This document shows, piece after piece, positions 26,671 to 35,893 of a stretch of 64,000 bases of DNA. The translations under genes and the position numbers were made by a program. Under the pieces are notes generated by a model. It did not search any database and had not been told where the DNA came from. It saw only the letters and a list, made by a program, of their open reading frames with translations. The stretch is from Brevibacillus fluminis (GTDB taxonomy: Bacteria; Bacillota; Bacilli; Brevibacillales; Brevibacillaceae). The DNA lies in assembly GCF_003710825.1 (NCBI RefSeq), contig NZ_RHHQ01000024.1, forward strand, positions 1 through 64,000, given 5' to 3'. Numbering within the stretch: the stretch's first letter is position 1; every line of letters starts with the position of its first letter.

Positions 26671-26780
26671 AAACCCGAACATTTGTCGAGTCTATTAACA
26701 AGATTTTTCGTTGAAAAATGCGTATGTTTATGGTTTAATCAGAATGTAATGTTCGTGAAATGACGTAAAAACCCGAACTA
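26671..26780 (+). promoter_or_regulatory. PurR boxes and promoter of purCSQLFMN
   Basis: Box 1 AAACCCGAACATT (26671-26683) lies upstream of TTGAAA (26711) - 17 bases - TTTAAT (26734). Box 2 AATGTTCGTGAAA (26748-26760, inverted) and box 3 AAAACCCGAACTA (26767-26779) lie downstream of the -10. This is a second, independent PurR-controlled purine promoter. Confidence 0.72.
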
Positions 26781-26804
26781 TATTCGCGGGAAGGAGACTT
26801 CACA

Positions 26805-27524
26805 GTGGAAAAACAAGAACAGCTGTATGAAGGAAAGGCAAAGAGGGTCTATCGGACTTCCAACCCGGACGTGTACTGGATCGAGTATAAAGACGACGCT
26901 ACGGCGTTTAATGGCGAGAAAAAAGGAACCATCACAGGAAAAGGTGAATTGAACAACCGGATCAGCTCCATCTTTTTCACGATGCTGAAGGAGAAGGGGA
27001 TCGAGAACCATTTCGTCGAGCAGCTGTCCAATCATGAGCAGCTGGTGCGCGTTGTGGAGATCATTCCATTGGAAGTCGTTGTCCGCAACGTGGCGGCCGG
27101 CTCGCTGGCGAAGCGATTGGGCTTTGAAGAAGGAACGGTTTTGGCTCATCCGATTGTTGAGTTTTACTATAAAGACGACGCGCTTGGCGATCCGCTGGTG
27201 AACGATGCGCACATCAAACTGCTCGGCATCGCCAGCGAAGAAGATGTACGCTACCTCGAGGAGCTGGGCTTGAAAGTAAATGAAGTGCTGCGCCCTTATT
27301 TGGCAGAGCGCAAAGTTATGTTGATTGACTTCAAACTGGAATTCGGCCGCACGCGGGATGGCAAAATCATTTTGGCTGATGAGATTTCGCCGGACACATG
27401 CCGCTTCTGGGATGCCGAAACAAAAGAAAAGCTGGATAAAGACCGTTTCCGCCGCGATTTGGGAAATGTAGAAGAAGCTTACCAAGAAATGTTGCGACGT
27501 ATAGGAGGAAAAGAACATGTGTAA
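26805..27524 (+). CDS. purC: SAICAR synthetase
   Basis: Phosphoribosylaminoimidazole-succinocarboxamide synthase: joins CAIR and aspartate with ATP. 239 aa, the usual bacterial length. It begins LYEGKAKRVYRT (nucleotide loop). VEIIPLEVVVRNVAAGSLAKR is without gaps in the middle, and LIDFKLEFGR and ADEISPDTCRFWD are the two SAICAR synthetase signatures. GTG 26805 has GGAAGGAG upstream. It overlaps purS by 8 bases. First gene of the second purine operon. Confidence 0.97.
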   Translation: MEKQEQLYEGKAKRVYRTSNPDVYWIEYKDDATAFNGEKKGTITGKGELNNRISSIFFTMLKEKGIENHFVEQLSNHEQLVRVVEIIPLEVVVRNVAAGSLAKRLGFEEGTVLAHPIVEFYYKDDALGDPLVNDAHIKLLGIASEEDVRYLEELGLKVNEVLRPYLAERKVMLIDFKLEFGRTRDGKIILADEISPDTCRFWDAETKEKLDKDRFRRDLGNVEEAYQEMLRRIGGKEHV

Positions 27525-27765
27525 AGCGATCGTATATGTAACTCTGCGTGAAAGCGTATTGGACCCACAAGGACAGGCTGTAAAAGGTGCGCTCCACACT
27601 CTTGGTTTCGATGAAGTGAATGAAGTGCGTATCGGCAAATATATGGAAGTGATGCTCGACTCCGCAGATCGCGCGCAGGCTGAAGAGCGCGTGAAGGAGA
27701 TGTGCGAGAAGCTTTTGGCAAATACCGTCATCGAAGATTACCGCTTCGAGATTGTGGAGGGCTGA
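27517..27765 (+). CDS. purS: FGAM synthase, PurS subunit
   Basis: 82-aa structural subunit of the three-part FGAM synthase (PurSQL), which bridges PurQ and small PurL for ammonia transfer. The sequence VYVTLRESVLDPQGQAVKGAL and the IGKYMEV stretch are typical. It starts inside the purC end and lies 2 bases before purQ. Its presence agrees with the small-type PurL downstream. Confidence 0.96.
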   Translation: MCKAIVYVTLRESVLDPQGQAVKGALHTLGFDEVNEVRIGKYMEVMLDSADRAQAEERVKEMCEKLLANTVIEDYRFEIVEG

Positions 27766-27767
27766 GC

Positions 27768-28454
27768 ATGCGTGTAGCAGTCATTGTTTTTCCGGGGTCG
27801 AACGCGGACGTCGACATGTACAATGCCGTCGAAGACATCATGGGCGTTCCTGTCGATTACGTCTTCCACTCGGAGAACGATCTATCCAACTATGATGTGA
27901 TTTTGTTGCCCGGCGGCTTCTCCTTCGGTGACTACCTGCGCTGCGGCGCTGTCGCACGCTTTTCTCCGGTCATGGAGGAAGTGATCAAGGCAGCTAACGA
28001 GGGCAAGCTGGTGATGGGCGTGTGCAACGGATTCCAGATTTTGACCGAAGCGGGTCTCTTGCCAGGTGTCTTGCTGCGTAACCGTTCCCTGAAGTTCCGC
28101 TGCACCTTGTCCAAGCTGCGCGTAAGTAGCAACGACACGGCTTTCACCAAGGATTATGGGCTGGATGAAGTGATCGACGTTCCGATCGCTCACGGTGAGG
28201 GCAACTACTACTGCGACGAAGAAACATTGAACAAATTGAAAGCGAACAATCAGATCGTCTTCCGTTACGAGGGTGAAAATCCAAACGGGTCGATGGACGA
28301 TATTGCAGGAATCATTAATGAGCGGGGAAATGTATTGGGCATGATGCCGCATCCGGAGCGCGCTGTCCATGAATGGATGACGTCCGATGACGGCAAACGC
28401 ATCTTTACCTCGATCTTGAAGACTTGGAGGGAACGAAACGGTGTCACAGCATAA
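27768..28454 (+). CDS. purQ: FGAM synthase, PurQ glutaminase subunit
   Basis: Class I glutaminase that supplies ammonia to PurL. ATG 27768 gives 228 aa; the frame is open upstream inside purS, but this start follows GGAGGGCTGAGC and the N-terminus MRVAVIVFPGSNAD is canonical. Cys86 lies in MGVCNGFQIL, and the His/Glu pair is in PHPERAVH. It overlaps purL by 14 bases. Confidence 0.97.
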   Translation: MRVAVIVFPGSNADVDMYNAVEDIMGVPVDYVFHSENDLSNYDVILLPGGFSFGDYLRCGAVARFSPVMEEVIKAANEGKLVMGVCNGFQILTEAGLLPGVLLRNRSLKFRCTLSKLRVSSNDTAFTKDYGLDEVIDVPIAHGEGNYYCDEETLNKLKANNQIVFRYEGENPNGSMDDIAGIINERGNVLGMMPHPERAVHEWMTSDDGKRIFTSILKTWRERNGVTA

Positions 28455-30675
28455 AGAACCTACGTCAGCACAAATCGCTGAACAGCGCCTCTATCGCGAA
28501 ATCGGTCTGACCGATGAAGAATATCAACGCGTGGTTGACCTGCTGGGTCGCCAACCGAACTGGACAGAGACTGGCCTTTACAGCGTTATGTGGTCCGAAC
28601 ACTGTTCCTATAAAAATTCCAAGCCTGTGCTGCGCCGCTTCCCGACCAAAGGGCCGCGCGTACTGCAAGGACCTGGTGAAGGTGCGGGTATCGTCGATAT
28701 CGGCGATAACCAAGCCGTCGTGTTCAAAATCGAGAGCCATAACCACCCATCGGCGATCGAGCCGTACCAAGGCGCAGCAACCGGCGTCGGCGGGATCATC
28801 CGCGACGTGTTCTCCATGGGCGCTCGTCCTGTCGCTATGCTCAACTCGCTGCGATTCGGCGAACTGCAGTCGCCGCGTGTCAAATACTTGTTCGAAAACG
28901 TCGTAGCCGGTATCGCAGGCTATGGCAACTGCATCGGGATTCCGACAGTGGGCGGCGAGGTCTGCTTCGACCCGACGTATGAAGGCAACCCGTTGGTCAA
29001 CGCAATGTGCGTCGGCTTGATCAATCACGATGAAATCCAAAAAGGCGTGGCCAAAGGTATCGGCAACCCAGTGATCTATGTCGGAGCCAGCACGGGCCGC
29101 GACGGTATCCATGGCGCGACCTTCGCTTCCGAAGAGTTGACTGAGGAATCGGAGAAAAAGCGTCCGGCGGTACAAGTCGGCGACCCGTTCATGGAAAAAT
29201 TGCTGCTGGAAGCATGCCTGGAGCTGATCAAGTCCGGAGCGGTTGTAGGTATCCAGGACATGGGTGCTGCCGGTCTGACTTCTTCCAGCGCAGAGATGGC
29301 ATCCAAAGCAGGAAACGGAATCGAAATGAACCTCGACCTCGTGCCACAGCGTGAAGCGGGCATGAGCGCCTATGAAATGATGCTTTCCGAGTCCCAAGAG
29401 CGCATGCTCGTTGTTGTGGAAAAAGGACGCGAAGAGGAAGTAAAAGCGATTTTTGACAAGTGGGGCCTGCACTCCGCTGTAGTTGGCCGCGTAACTGAAG
29501 ATGGCCGCCTGCGTCTGCTCCATAAAGGAGAAGTCGTATGCGATGTGCCTGTAGACACGCTCGCGGAAGATGCGCCTGTGTACCACAAGCCATCTGCTGT
29601 GCCAGCTTACTATGAAGCTAACGCAAATGTCGATACAACCGATTTGCCGCAGCCGGCAGATTTGAACAAAACATTGGTCGATGTGCTGAAACAGCCGACC
29701 GTTGCCAGCAAACGCTGGGTTTATGAGCAATATGACCATATCGTGCGTGCGGGCACGGCTGTAAAGCCAGGTTCTGACGCAGCTGTAGTTGTTATCCGCG
29801 GCACACGCAAAGCGCTTGCGATGACGACTGACTGCAATGCGCGCTACGTTTACCTCGATCCGCAAGTGGGCGGAGCGATTGCTGTAGCGGAAGCGGCGCG
29901 CAACGTGGTGTGCTCCGGTGCCGAGCCACTCGCGATCACCGACTGCCTCAACTTTGGCAGCCCGGAAAAGCCTGAGGTATTCTGGCAGTTTGAAAAATCG
30001 GCAGAAGGCATGAGCGAAGCGTGCCTCGCCTTGGAAACGCCTGTTATCGGCGGTAACGTTTCTTTCTACAATGAACGCAGCGGCGATGCGATCTACCCAA
30101 CTCCGACTGTCGGTATGGTTGGTCTGATCGCAGACGTTGATGATATAACGACACAAGAATTCAAACAAGCGGGCGACACCATCATCCTCTTGGGCGATAC
30201 GTATGGCGAGCTGGGCGGCAGCGAATACCAAAAGCTCGCACTCGGCAAAATCGCAGGCCGTCCTCCGCAAATCGATCTGAAAAAAGAAGCGACACTGCAA
30301 AAACTGGTTTTGGACGCGATCCGTCAAGGTTTGGTACAATCAGCGCATGACCTGTCTGAGGGCGGTTTGGCTGTGGCGTTGGCAGAGTCCAGCTTTGGCA
30401 AGGAGATCGGTGCAACCGTCTCCCTCACGACTGATTTGCGCGATGATGTCTTGCTCTTCAGCGAGTCGCAATCCCGCATTCTGATCAGTGTGAAAGCTGA
30501 CCAAGCGGAAGCGGTTCTCGCTCTGGCGAAAGATCGCGGCGTTTCGGCTGCGGCAATCGGTTCTACAGGTGGCAACGAGTTCAAGATTACGATCAACGAT
30601 CGGGCAGCTGTCGATGCCTCGCTCGCTGAGCTGAAAGCAGCTTGGAGGGATGCGATTCCATGTTTGATAAGCTGA
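28441..30675 (+). CDS. purL: FGAM synthase, small PurL subunit
   Basis: ATP-dependent amidotransferase/synthase subunit of PurSQL, 744 aa, the small Gram-positive type (large PurL is about 1300 aa). GTG start at 28441. Motifs: WSEHCSYKNSKP near residue 48, ESHNHPSAIEPYQGAATGVGG near 96 with the catalytic His, and a second synthetase half beginning GSDAAVVVIRG. The gene end overlaps the beginning of purF. Confidence 0.98.
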   Translation: MSQHKEPTSAQIAEQRLYREIGLTDEEYQRVVDLLGRQPNWTETGLYSVMWSEHCSYKNSKPVLRRFPTKGPRVLQGPGEGAGIVDIGDNQAVVFKIESHNHPSAIEPYQGAATGVGGIIRDVFSMGARPVAMLNSLRFGELQSPRVKYLFENVVAGIAGYGNCIGIPTVGGEVCFDPTYEGNPLVNAMCVGLINHDEIQKGVAKGIGNPVIYVGASTGRDGIHGATFASEELTEESEKKRPAVQVGDPFMEKLLLEACLELIKSGAVVGIQDMGAAGLTSSSAEMASKAGNGIEMNLDLVPQREAGMSAYEMMLSESQERMLVVVEKGREEEVKAIFDKWGLHSAVVGRVTEDGRLRLLHKGEVVCDVPVDTLAEDAPVYHKPSAVPAYYEANANVDTTDLPQPADLNKTLVDVLKQPTVASKRWVYEQYDHIVRAGTAVKPGSDAAVVVIRGTRKALAMTTDCNARYVYLDPQVGGAIAVAEAARNVVCSGAEPLAITDCLNFGSPEKPEVFWQFEKSAEGMSEACLALETPVIGGNVSFYNERSGDAIYPTPTVGMVGLIADVDDITTQEFKQAGDTIILLGDTYGELGGSEYQKLALGKIAGRPPQIDLKKEATLQKLVLDAIRQGLVQSAHDLSEGGLAVALAESSFGKEIGATVSLTTDLRDDVLLFSESQSRILISVKADQAEAVLALAKDRGVSAAAIGSTGGNEFKITINDRAAVDASLAELKAAWRDAIPCLIS

Positions 30676-32078
30676 TTTGGGATAAGTTAAACGAAGAATG
30701 CGGCGTTTTTGGTATCTATGATCATAATTCGGCGGCCCAGTTAACATACCTGGGCCTTCACGCCCTGCAACACCGCGGGCAGGAGAGTGCCGGTATGTGC
30801 TCTTCTGACGGGGAAAAGTGGTACAAACACCGCGGCATGGGCCTTGTTTCCGAAGCGTTTGGCAAAGGCGACCTGGAGAAATTCAGCGGCCATATTGCCA
30901 TCGGGCACACCCGTTACACGACGGCAGGCTCCAGCAAGATCGAAAATGCGCAGCCGCTCTTTTTCCGCTACGCGCAAGGCAGCATGGCTGTCGCGCATAA
31001 CGGCAACCTAGTGAATGCGTCGGTTTTGCGCAAAGAGCTGGAGGAGAAAGGCTCGATTTTTCAATCGACGAGCGATACGGAGGTTATTGCCCACCTGATC
31101 GCACGTTCGCAAAACAAAGATTTGCCGAATGCAGTGCGCGACGCTTTGCAGCATATCAAAGGCGCTTATGCGCTCTTGGTCATGAACGAAAAGCAGCTGG
31201 TGATTGCGCTCGATCCAAATGGCTTGCGTCCGCTGTCCTTGGGACGGATGGGCGATGCGATTTGCGTAGCATCGGAAACCTGTGCGTTTGACATCATCGG
31301 CGCCGAGTACTGGCGTGAAGTGCAGCCGGGCGAGCTGATCGTAGTCGATGAGAACGGCGTGCAAACCAGCACTTTTGCGGAAAAAACCAAACGGTCGATC
31401 TGCACGTTTGAATATATTTATTTCGCGCGACCTGACAGCGATATCGACGGTATCAATGTCCACATGGCGCGCAAACGTCTGGGCAAACAACTGGCGCAGG
31501 AATCTCCGGTTGAGGCGGACGTCGTGACAGGGGTGCCGGATTCCGGCATATCTGCAGCGATCGGCTACGCGGAAGCATCCGGTATCCCGTATGAGCTTGG
31601 TTTGATCAAAAACCGCTATGTCGGACGTACGTTTATCCAGCCATCGCAGGAAATGCGCGAGCGTGGCGTGCACATGAAGCTGTCCGCCGTACGCAAAGTG
31701 GTGGAAGGCAAGCGCGTTGTCATGATCGATGACTCGCTTGTGCGCGGTACGACAAGCGGCCGGATCGTGAAAATGCTGCGCGAGGCTGGCGCGAAGGAAG
31801 TCCATGTTCGCGTAAGCTCGCCGCCAATCATGAATCCATGCTTCTACGGAATCGATACATCGACGCGTGAAGAGCTGATTGCCACCACGCATTCATTGGA
31901 AGAAATCCGTCAGTACATCGGTGCTGATTCACTTGCCTATTTGTCGGTAGAAGGAATGGTCGAGGCTGTCGGTCGCGCAGAAGACGGACCGCATCGCGGA
32001 CATTGCCTTGCATGCTTCACAGGCGACTACCCGACTGAAATCGAATTCGAAGCGGCTCTGCCGATCACGAAGTGTTAA
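30660..32078 (+). CDS. purF: Amidophosphoribosyltransferase
   Basis: Committed step of purine synthesis: PRPP plus glutamine to phosphoribosylamine. ATG 30660 (GGAGGG 11 bases upstream) gives 472 aa with a 13-residue propeptide before the catalytic Cys14 (EECGVFGIYDH), which is expected to be exposed by processing as in B. subtilis. The PRPP-binding motif VVMIDDSLVRGTTSG lies near residue 351. Cysteines in the C-terminal part (GHCLACFTG and others) fit the [4Fe-4S] type of Bacillus PurF. It overlaps the purL end by 16 bases. Confidence 0.97.
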   Translation: MFDKLIWDKLNEECGVFGIYDHNSAAQLTYLGLHALQHRGQESAGMCSSDGEKWYKHRGMGLVSEAFGKGDLEKFSGHIAIGHTRYTTAGSSKIENAQPLFFRYAQGSMAVAHNGNLVNASVLRKELEEKGSIFQSTSDTEVIAHLIARSQNKDLPNAVRDALQHIKGAYALLVMNEKQLVIALDPNGLRPLSLGRMGDAICVASETCAFDIIGAEYWREVQPGELIVVDENGVQTSTFAEKTKRSICTFEYIYFARPDSDIDGINVHMARKRLGKQLAQESPVEADVVTGVPDSGISAAIGYAEASGIPYELGLIKNRYVGRTFIQPSQEMRERGVHMKLSAVRKVVEGKRVVMIDDSLVRGTTSGRIVKMLREAGAKEVHVRVSSPPIMNPCFYGIDTSTREELIATTHSLEEIRQYIGADSLAYLSVEGMVEAVGRAEDGPHRGHCLACFTGDYPTEIEFEAALPITKC

Positions 32079-32096
32079 GAGGGGAGAACGGTAGAG

Positions 32097-33137
32097 ATGA
32101 GTGACGCATACAAACAGGCTGGCGTCGACATTGCGGCGGGGAACGAAGCGGTCGAGCGCATGAAAAAGCATGTGAAGCGCACGTTCCGTCCTGAGGTCAT
32201 GACCGATCTGGGCGGATTCGGCGCACTGTTCAAGCTGAATACAGGCAAATACAAAAATCCGGTGCTCGTCTCAGGTACGGATGGTGTTGGCACCAAGCTC
32301 AAAATCGCGTTCATGATGGATAAGCACGACACGATCGGGATCGACGCGGTCGCGATGTGCGTGAACGACGTCGTGGTGCAAGGGGCGGAACCGCTCTTTT
32401 TCCTGGACTATCTGGCTTGCGACAAAGTCGTGCCGGAAAAAATCGAAGCGATTGTCAAAGGGATCGCGGACGGCTGTGCGCAAGCGGGCTGCTCGCTGAT
32501 CGGCGGCGAAACCGCAGAGATGCCGGGTATGTACGCTGAAGGCGAGTACGACATCGCTGGTTTTACGGTCGGTGCTGTGGACGAAGACAAACTGATCACT
32601 GGCAAAACAGTGGCGGCTGGCGACGTGCTGATTGGCATTCCGTCGAGCGGCGTGCACAGCAACGGCTTCTCCCTGGTCCGCAAGGTGCTGTTGGCAGATA
32701 ATGGCCTCACACTGGAGCAGCATGTAGACGAGCTGGGCAAAACGCTGGGCGAAGAGCTGCTAACGCCGACTCGCATCTATGTGAAATCCGTGTTGGCACT
32801 GTTGGAGCGTTTCGAGATCAAGGCGCTTGCACACATCACTGGCGGCGGCTTCACGGAAAACATCCCGCGCGTTCTGCCAGAAGGCACGCAAGCCGTGATC
32901 GAATACGGCTCATGGCCGATTTTGCCGATTTTCAATCTGGTGCAACGTTTGGGTGCTGTTTCGCAGCCAGACATGTTCCGTACTTTCAATATGGGGATCG
33001 GGATGGTGCTGGTTGTGCGCGGCGATGAAGCGGACGCGGTTCTTGGCGCTTTGAAAGAGCTGGGCGAGGACGCATACCGCCTCGGTTCGATCGAAGCGGG
33101 CGAGCGCGAGGTGCGTTACAGCGGGGTGGAATGGTGA
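32097..33137 (+). CDS. purM: AIR synthetase
   Basis: Phosphoribosylformylglycinamidine cyclo-ligase, 346 aa. Motifs: SGTDGVGTKLKIAF near residue 59, the signature GCSLIGGETAEMPGMY near 131, and HITGGGFTENIPRVLP near 245. ATG 32097 follows GAGGGGAGAACGG. Overlaps purN by 7 bases. Confidence 0.97.
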   Translation: MSDAYKQAGVDIAAGNEAVERMKKHVKRTFRPEVMTDLGGFGALFKLNTGKYKNPVLVSGTDGVGTKLKIAFMMDKHDTIGIDAVAMCVNDVVVQGAEPLFFLDYLACDKVVPEKIEAIVKGIADGCAQAGCSLIGGETAEMPGMYAEGEYDIAGFTVGAVDEDKLITGKTVAAGDVLIGIPSSGVHSNGFSLVRKVLLADNGLTLEQHVDELGKTLGEELLTPTRIYVKSVLALLERFEIKALAHITGGGFTENIPRVLPEGTQAVIEYGSWPILPIFNLVQRLGAVSQPDMFRTFNMGIGMVLVVRGDEADAVLGALKELGEDAYRLGSIEAGEREVRYSGVEW

Positions 33138-33742
33138 AAAAGCTGGCTGTCTTTGCCTCTGGTAACGGCTCCAACTTCGAAGCCATCGCGACTGCGATTG
33201 CAGACGGACGACTGCAGGGCGCCGAAATTGCCCTCTTAATCTGCGACAAGCCATCTGCCTATGTGCTGGAGCGGGCGGCGCGCCTCGGCGTGCCTGCCTT
33301 TGCTTTTGATCCGAAGGCGTATGACGGCAAGGCCGCTTTTGAGGCAGTGATTGTTGAAAAGCTGCAGGCGTTAGATATTTCGCTTGTGGTGCTCGCAGGC
33401 TACATGCGCCTTGTGGGAGAGGTTTTGCTGTCGGCTTACGAAGGCCGGATCATCAACCTGCATCCGTCGCTTCTGCCAGCTTTTACAGGGAAAGATGCAA
33501 TTGGACAAGCGCTGGAATACGGTGTGAAGGTAACGGGTGTGACCGTGCATTTCGTCGACGCGGGGCTCGATACCGGGCCGATCATCGCGCAGCTGCCAGT
33601 GATAGTCGAGCAGGGGGATACGCATGACTCGTTAGCGGAGCGAATTCATCGCGTCGAGCATGAGCTGTTGATCGGGGTTATTCAGAAGATTGTAGATGGA
33701 AAAATTGGGGCTACCGGACGATTGGTCCGGGAGTTGGGTTAA
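33131..33742 (+). CDS. purN: Phosphoribosylglycinamide formyltransferase
   Basis: 10-formyl-THF-dependent GAR transformylase, 203 aa. Motifs: VFASGNGSNFEAI near residue 8, AGYMRLV, and the active-site stretch INLHPSLLPAFTGKDA with the catalytic Asn/His pair. It is the last gene of purCSQLFMN and is followed by two terminators. In B. subtilis purH and purD come next in the same operon; here they lie 7.9 kb further on. Confidence 0.97.
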   Translation: MVKKLAVFASGNGSNFEAIATAIADGRLQGAEIALLICDKPSAYVLERAARLGVPAFAFDPKAYDGKAAFEAVIVEKLQALDISLVVLAGYMRLVGEVLLSAYEGRIINLHPSLLPAFTGKDAIGQALEYGVKVTGVTVHFVDAGLDTGPIIAQLPVIVEQGDTHDSLAERIHRVEHELLIGVIQKIVDGKIGATGRLVRELG

Positions 33743-33761
33743 TAGAGCGGATATTGATAAG

Positions 33762-33792
33762 GAACCTGTCTGGTAGAGACGGGTTCTTTTTT
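33762..33792 (+). terminator. Terminator after purN
   Basis: GAACCTGTCT/AGACGGGTTC stem followed by six T. Ends the purCSQLFMN transcript. Confidence 0.88.
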
Positions 33793-33834
33793 CATAGCGT
33801 GCACTGTTTGAGCACAATCATAGAAATAAGAAAA

Positions 33835-33862
33835 AACCTGTCGATAACGGCAGGTTTTTTTG
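33835..33862. terminator. Bidirectional terminator, purN / thiW
   Basis: AACCTGTCG-ATAA-CGGCAGGTT with A run left and T run right, between convergent transcription units. Confidence 0.85.
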
Positions 33863-33865
33863 TAG

Positions 33866-34390
33866 TTATCGGTTTTTATGAAGCGTAGGCGAATGGTCCG
33901 GTCGTGATTCGCCAAGCCCGCCTTTTTTAAGCAACCCGACCACCACCCAGCCAATCGCAGCCCCAAACAGCGTACTGACTAAAAACGCCGGCAAAAACGC
34001 AAACATCCCGACTGCCTGACCCATAAACAGCATGGCAAACGGAACCGCCGCGAGCGATCCAATAATCCCGGTCCCGACGACTTCACCGACAGCCGCGCTC
34101 CAATGCTGCCGGATTCGCTGGTACAGCAGCCCGGCCAGTAGGGCACCGATCATCCCACCGGGAAACGCCAGAAGTGTGCCGACGCCAAGCAGATTGCGCA
34201 AGAGCGCAATCATGAATGCGACCAGTACGGCAGGGATCGGCCCCAGCAGGACGGCAGCGATCACGTTGATTGCATGCTGAATCGGGAACGCTTTGGCCAA
34301 TCCGGTCGGAATCGCGAGCAGATGGGAGCTGAGCGTCCCGATGGCGACCAGCACGGCCATTTTCGTGAGCAAGCTTGTGGTTGTTTTCAT
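33866..34390 (-). CDS. thiW: Thiazole-specific ECF transporter S component
   Basis: ThiW family, 174 aa, about five membrane segments; the predicted substrate is hydroxyethylthiazole, taken up with an ECF energy module encoded elsewhere. The N-terminus KMAVLVAIGTLSSHLLAIPTG and then AFPIQHAINVIAAVLLGPIPA are characteristic. It overlaps thiE by 4 bases (ATGA) and is the last gene of thiDMEW. Context with ThiM, the kinase for the same thiazole, supports the assignment. Confidence 0.9.
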   Translation of the reverse strand: MKTTTSLLTKMAVLVAIGTLSSHLLAIPTGLAKAFPIQHAINVIAAVLLGPIPAVLVAFMIALLRNLLGVGTLLAFPGGMIGALLAGLLYQRIRQHWSAAVGEVVGTGIIGSLAAVPFAMLFMGQAVGMFAFLPAFLVSTLFGAAIGWVVVGLLKKGGLGESRPDHSPTLHKNR

Positions 34391-35022
34391 CTGCTACGTA
34401 CCTCATTTCGTAGATTTCGCGCTGCTTCAAGCGGAGCGGAGGCTTGCGTGATCGCCGTAATGACTGCGACGCCATCTGCGCCAGCATCTATGACGGGAGC
34501 AGCCTTTCCGTGCGTGATTCCGCCGATCCCGACAATCGGGCAAGCGATGCCGGCTCCGCGTATCTCACGAATCACTTCAGGTCCGCGCACCTCGCGTATG
34601 TCTGGTTTTGTCTGCGTCTCATACATCGGACCGACGCCTAAATAGTCGGCGCCATCGGCGAGAGCGGCCCGCGCCTCGGACAAATTGTGGGCGGAAATGC
34701 CGAGGATTTTGTCACCGATGCGGTTTCGCATGGCTCGAGCCGAGCCGTCTTCCTGACCGATATGTAATCCATCCGCATTAAGTGCCAGCATCAGCTCGAC
34801 ATCGTCATTGACGATGAAAGGGATGCCGTGTTCGTGGCAGATCCTGAAAAGCCGTCTACCCAGCTCCAGCTTGGCTGTGCCTTCCAGCGCTCTTGGTCCT
34901 TTCTCGCGGAATTGAAACAAGGTGATGCCGCCCGCGATCGCATCGCGCAGGACATCTTCCGGGCTGCTGTTCTCGCAATTCACACTCCCCATCACCAAAT
35001 AGAGAGCTAGTTGTTTGTGCAC
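34387..35022 (-). CDS. thiE: Thiamine-phosphate synthase
   Basis: Couples HMP-PP with thiazole phosphate to give thiamine phosphate. 211-aa TIM barrel. Motifs: FQFREKGPRALEG (pyrophosphate/substrate loop), FIVNDDVELMLALNADGLHIGQED without gaps at about residues 69-92, and GIGGIT followed by GADGVAVITAI near the end. It lies 43 bases after thiM and overlaps thiW. Confidence 0.95.
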   Translation of the reverse strand: MHKQLALYLVMGSVNCENSSPEDVLRDAIAGGITLFQFREKGPRALEGTAKLELGRRLFRICHEHGIPFIVNDDVELMLALNADGLHIGQEDGSARAMRNRIGDKILGISAHNLSEARAALADGADYLGVGPMYETQTKPDIREVRGPEVIREIRGAGIACPIVGIGGITHGKAAPVIDAGADGVAVITAITQASAPLEAARNLRNEVRSR

Positions 35023-35065
35023 GTTTGGTTCCTCCGTCCTTTTTGGACTGCATGAAGATAATCTG

Positions 35066-35893
35066 CTACCGTGAATGAAGCCGAATCTCTGCCCGGTTGT
35101 TGATAAAGGCTGGCTGTAAGGTGTAAAGTCGATCCAGCAATTCCTGCTGAAACGTTCCCGGCCCCGCTGCGGCTAAGCGGGCCTCCTCAGCTGCAATCCC
35201 AAGCGTACATACAGCAGCGATGCTCGCCTCCCAGCTTGCGTGTGGTTTGGAGCCTGCCTCTGCTGAATGAACCGCTGCGAGAAACAAGGCAACGATAGAG
35301 GTGGCAAGACAGCCAGTGCCGGTAACAAGCGTAAGCCATTCGTCGCCATGCCCGCTGGTGGCGATCAAACGACCACCGCAGATGACATCCGTTTTGCCGG
35401 TCAGGACCGCCAGGCAGCGGTAGCGACGGGCTACCTGGACCGCGATCTCGACAGGGTCGGACACGGGGGCTGCTGCATCAATTCCTTTCCCGTGCCACTC
35501 ACGGGTGAGCAAATAGGAGAGCTCGGCTGCATTCCCGCAAATGGCGGTGGGGTGAAGCTCCTCCAAAATGCGTGTGGCAGCATCGCCACGCATGGCCGAA
35601 AGTCCGACGCCAACCGGATCGAATACGATGGGAATGCCTTTTGCGCGCGCAGACTTGCCAGCGAGCAGCATCGCCTCGATCGTTTCAGGCGTAGGTGTGC
35701 CGAGATTGAGCACAAGTCCATCCGCCTTGCTAGCAGCCTCCGCAGCCTCATCCGGATGGCGCGCCATCATGGGCCGTCCCCCGAGTGCCAATACGCCATT
35801 GGCGACGAACGACATCGTCACCTGATTCATGATGTGGTGGAGCACCGGACGTTTTTGGCGTACCAGTGCCAATGCATCTCCGGGTGTCAGCAT
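35066..35893 (-). CDS. thiM: Hydroxyethylthiazole kinase
   Basis: Phosphorylates salvaged 5-(hydroxyethyl)-4-methylthiazole. ATG 35893 gives 275 aa beginning MLTPGDALALVRQKRPVLHH; the frame is open upstream, but only over the thiD end. Motifs: VTMSFVANGVLALGGRPMM near residue 24 and the catalytic VTGTGCLATSIVALFLA near 193, with the invariant Cys. It overlaps thiD by 7 bases. Confidence 0.95.
   Translation of the reverse strand: MLTPGDALALVRQKRPVLHHIMNQVTMSFVANGVLALGGRPMMARHPDEAAEAASKADGLVLNLGTPTPETIEAMLLAGKSARAKGIPIVFDPVGVGLSAMRGDAATRILEELHPTAICGNAAELSYLLTREWHGKGIDAAAPVSDPVEIAVQVARRYRCLAVLTGKTDVICGGRLIATSGHGDEWLTLVTGTGCLATSIVALFLAAVHSAEAGSKPHASWEASIAAVCTLGIAAEEARLAAAGPGTFQQELLDRLYTLQPAFINNRAEIRLHSR

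Noticed and set aside
28465..30339. Long open frame on the minus strand (624 codons)
   Set aside because: It lies wholly antisense to purL, has no ribosome binding site and a composition rich in C, H, F and R typical of a shadow frame in GC-rich coding DNA.
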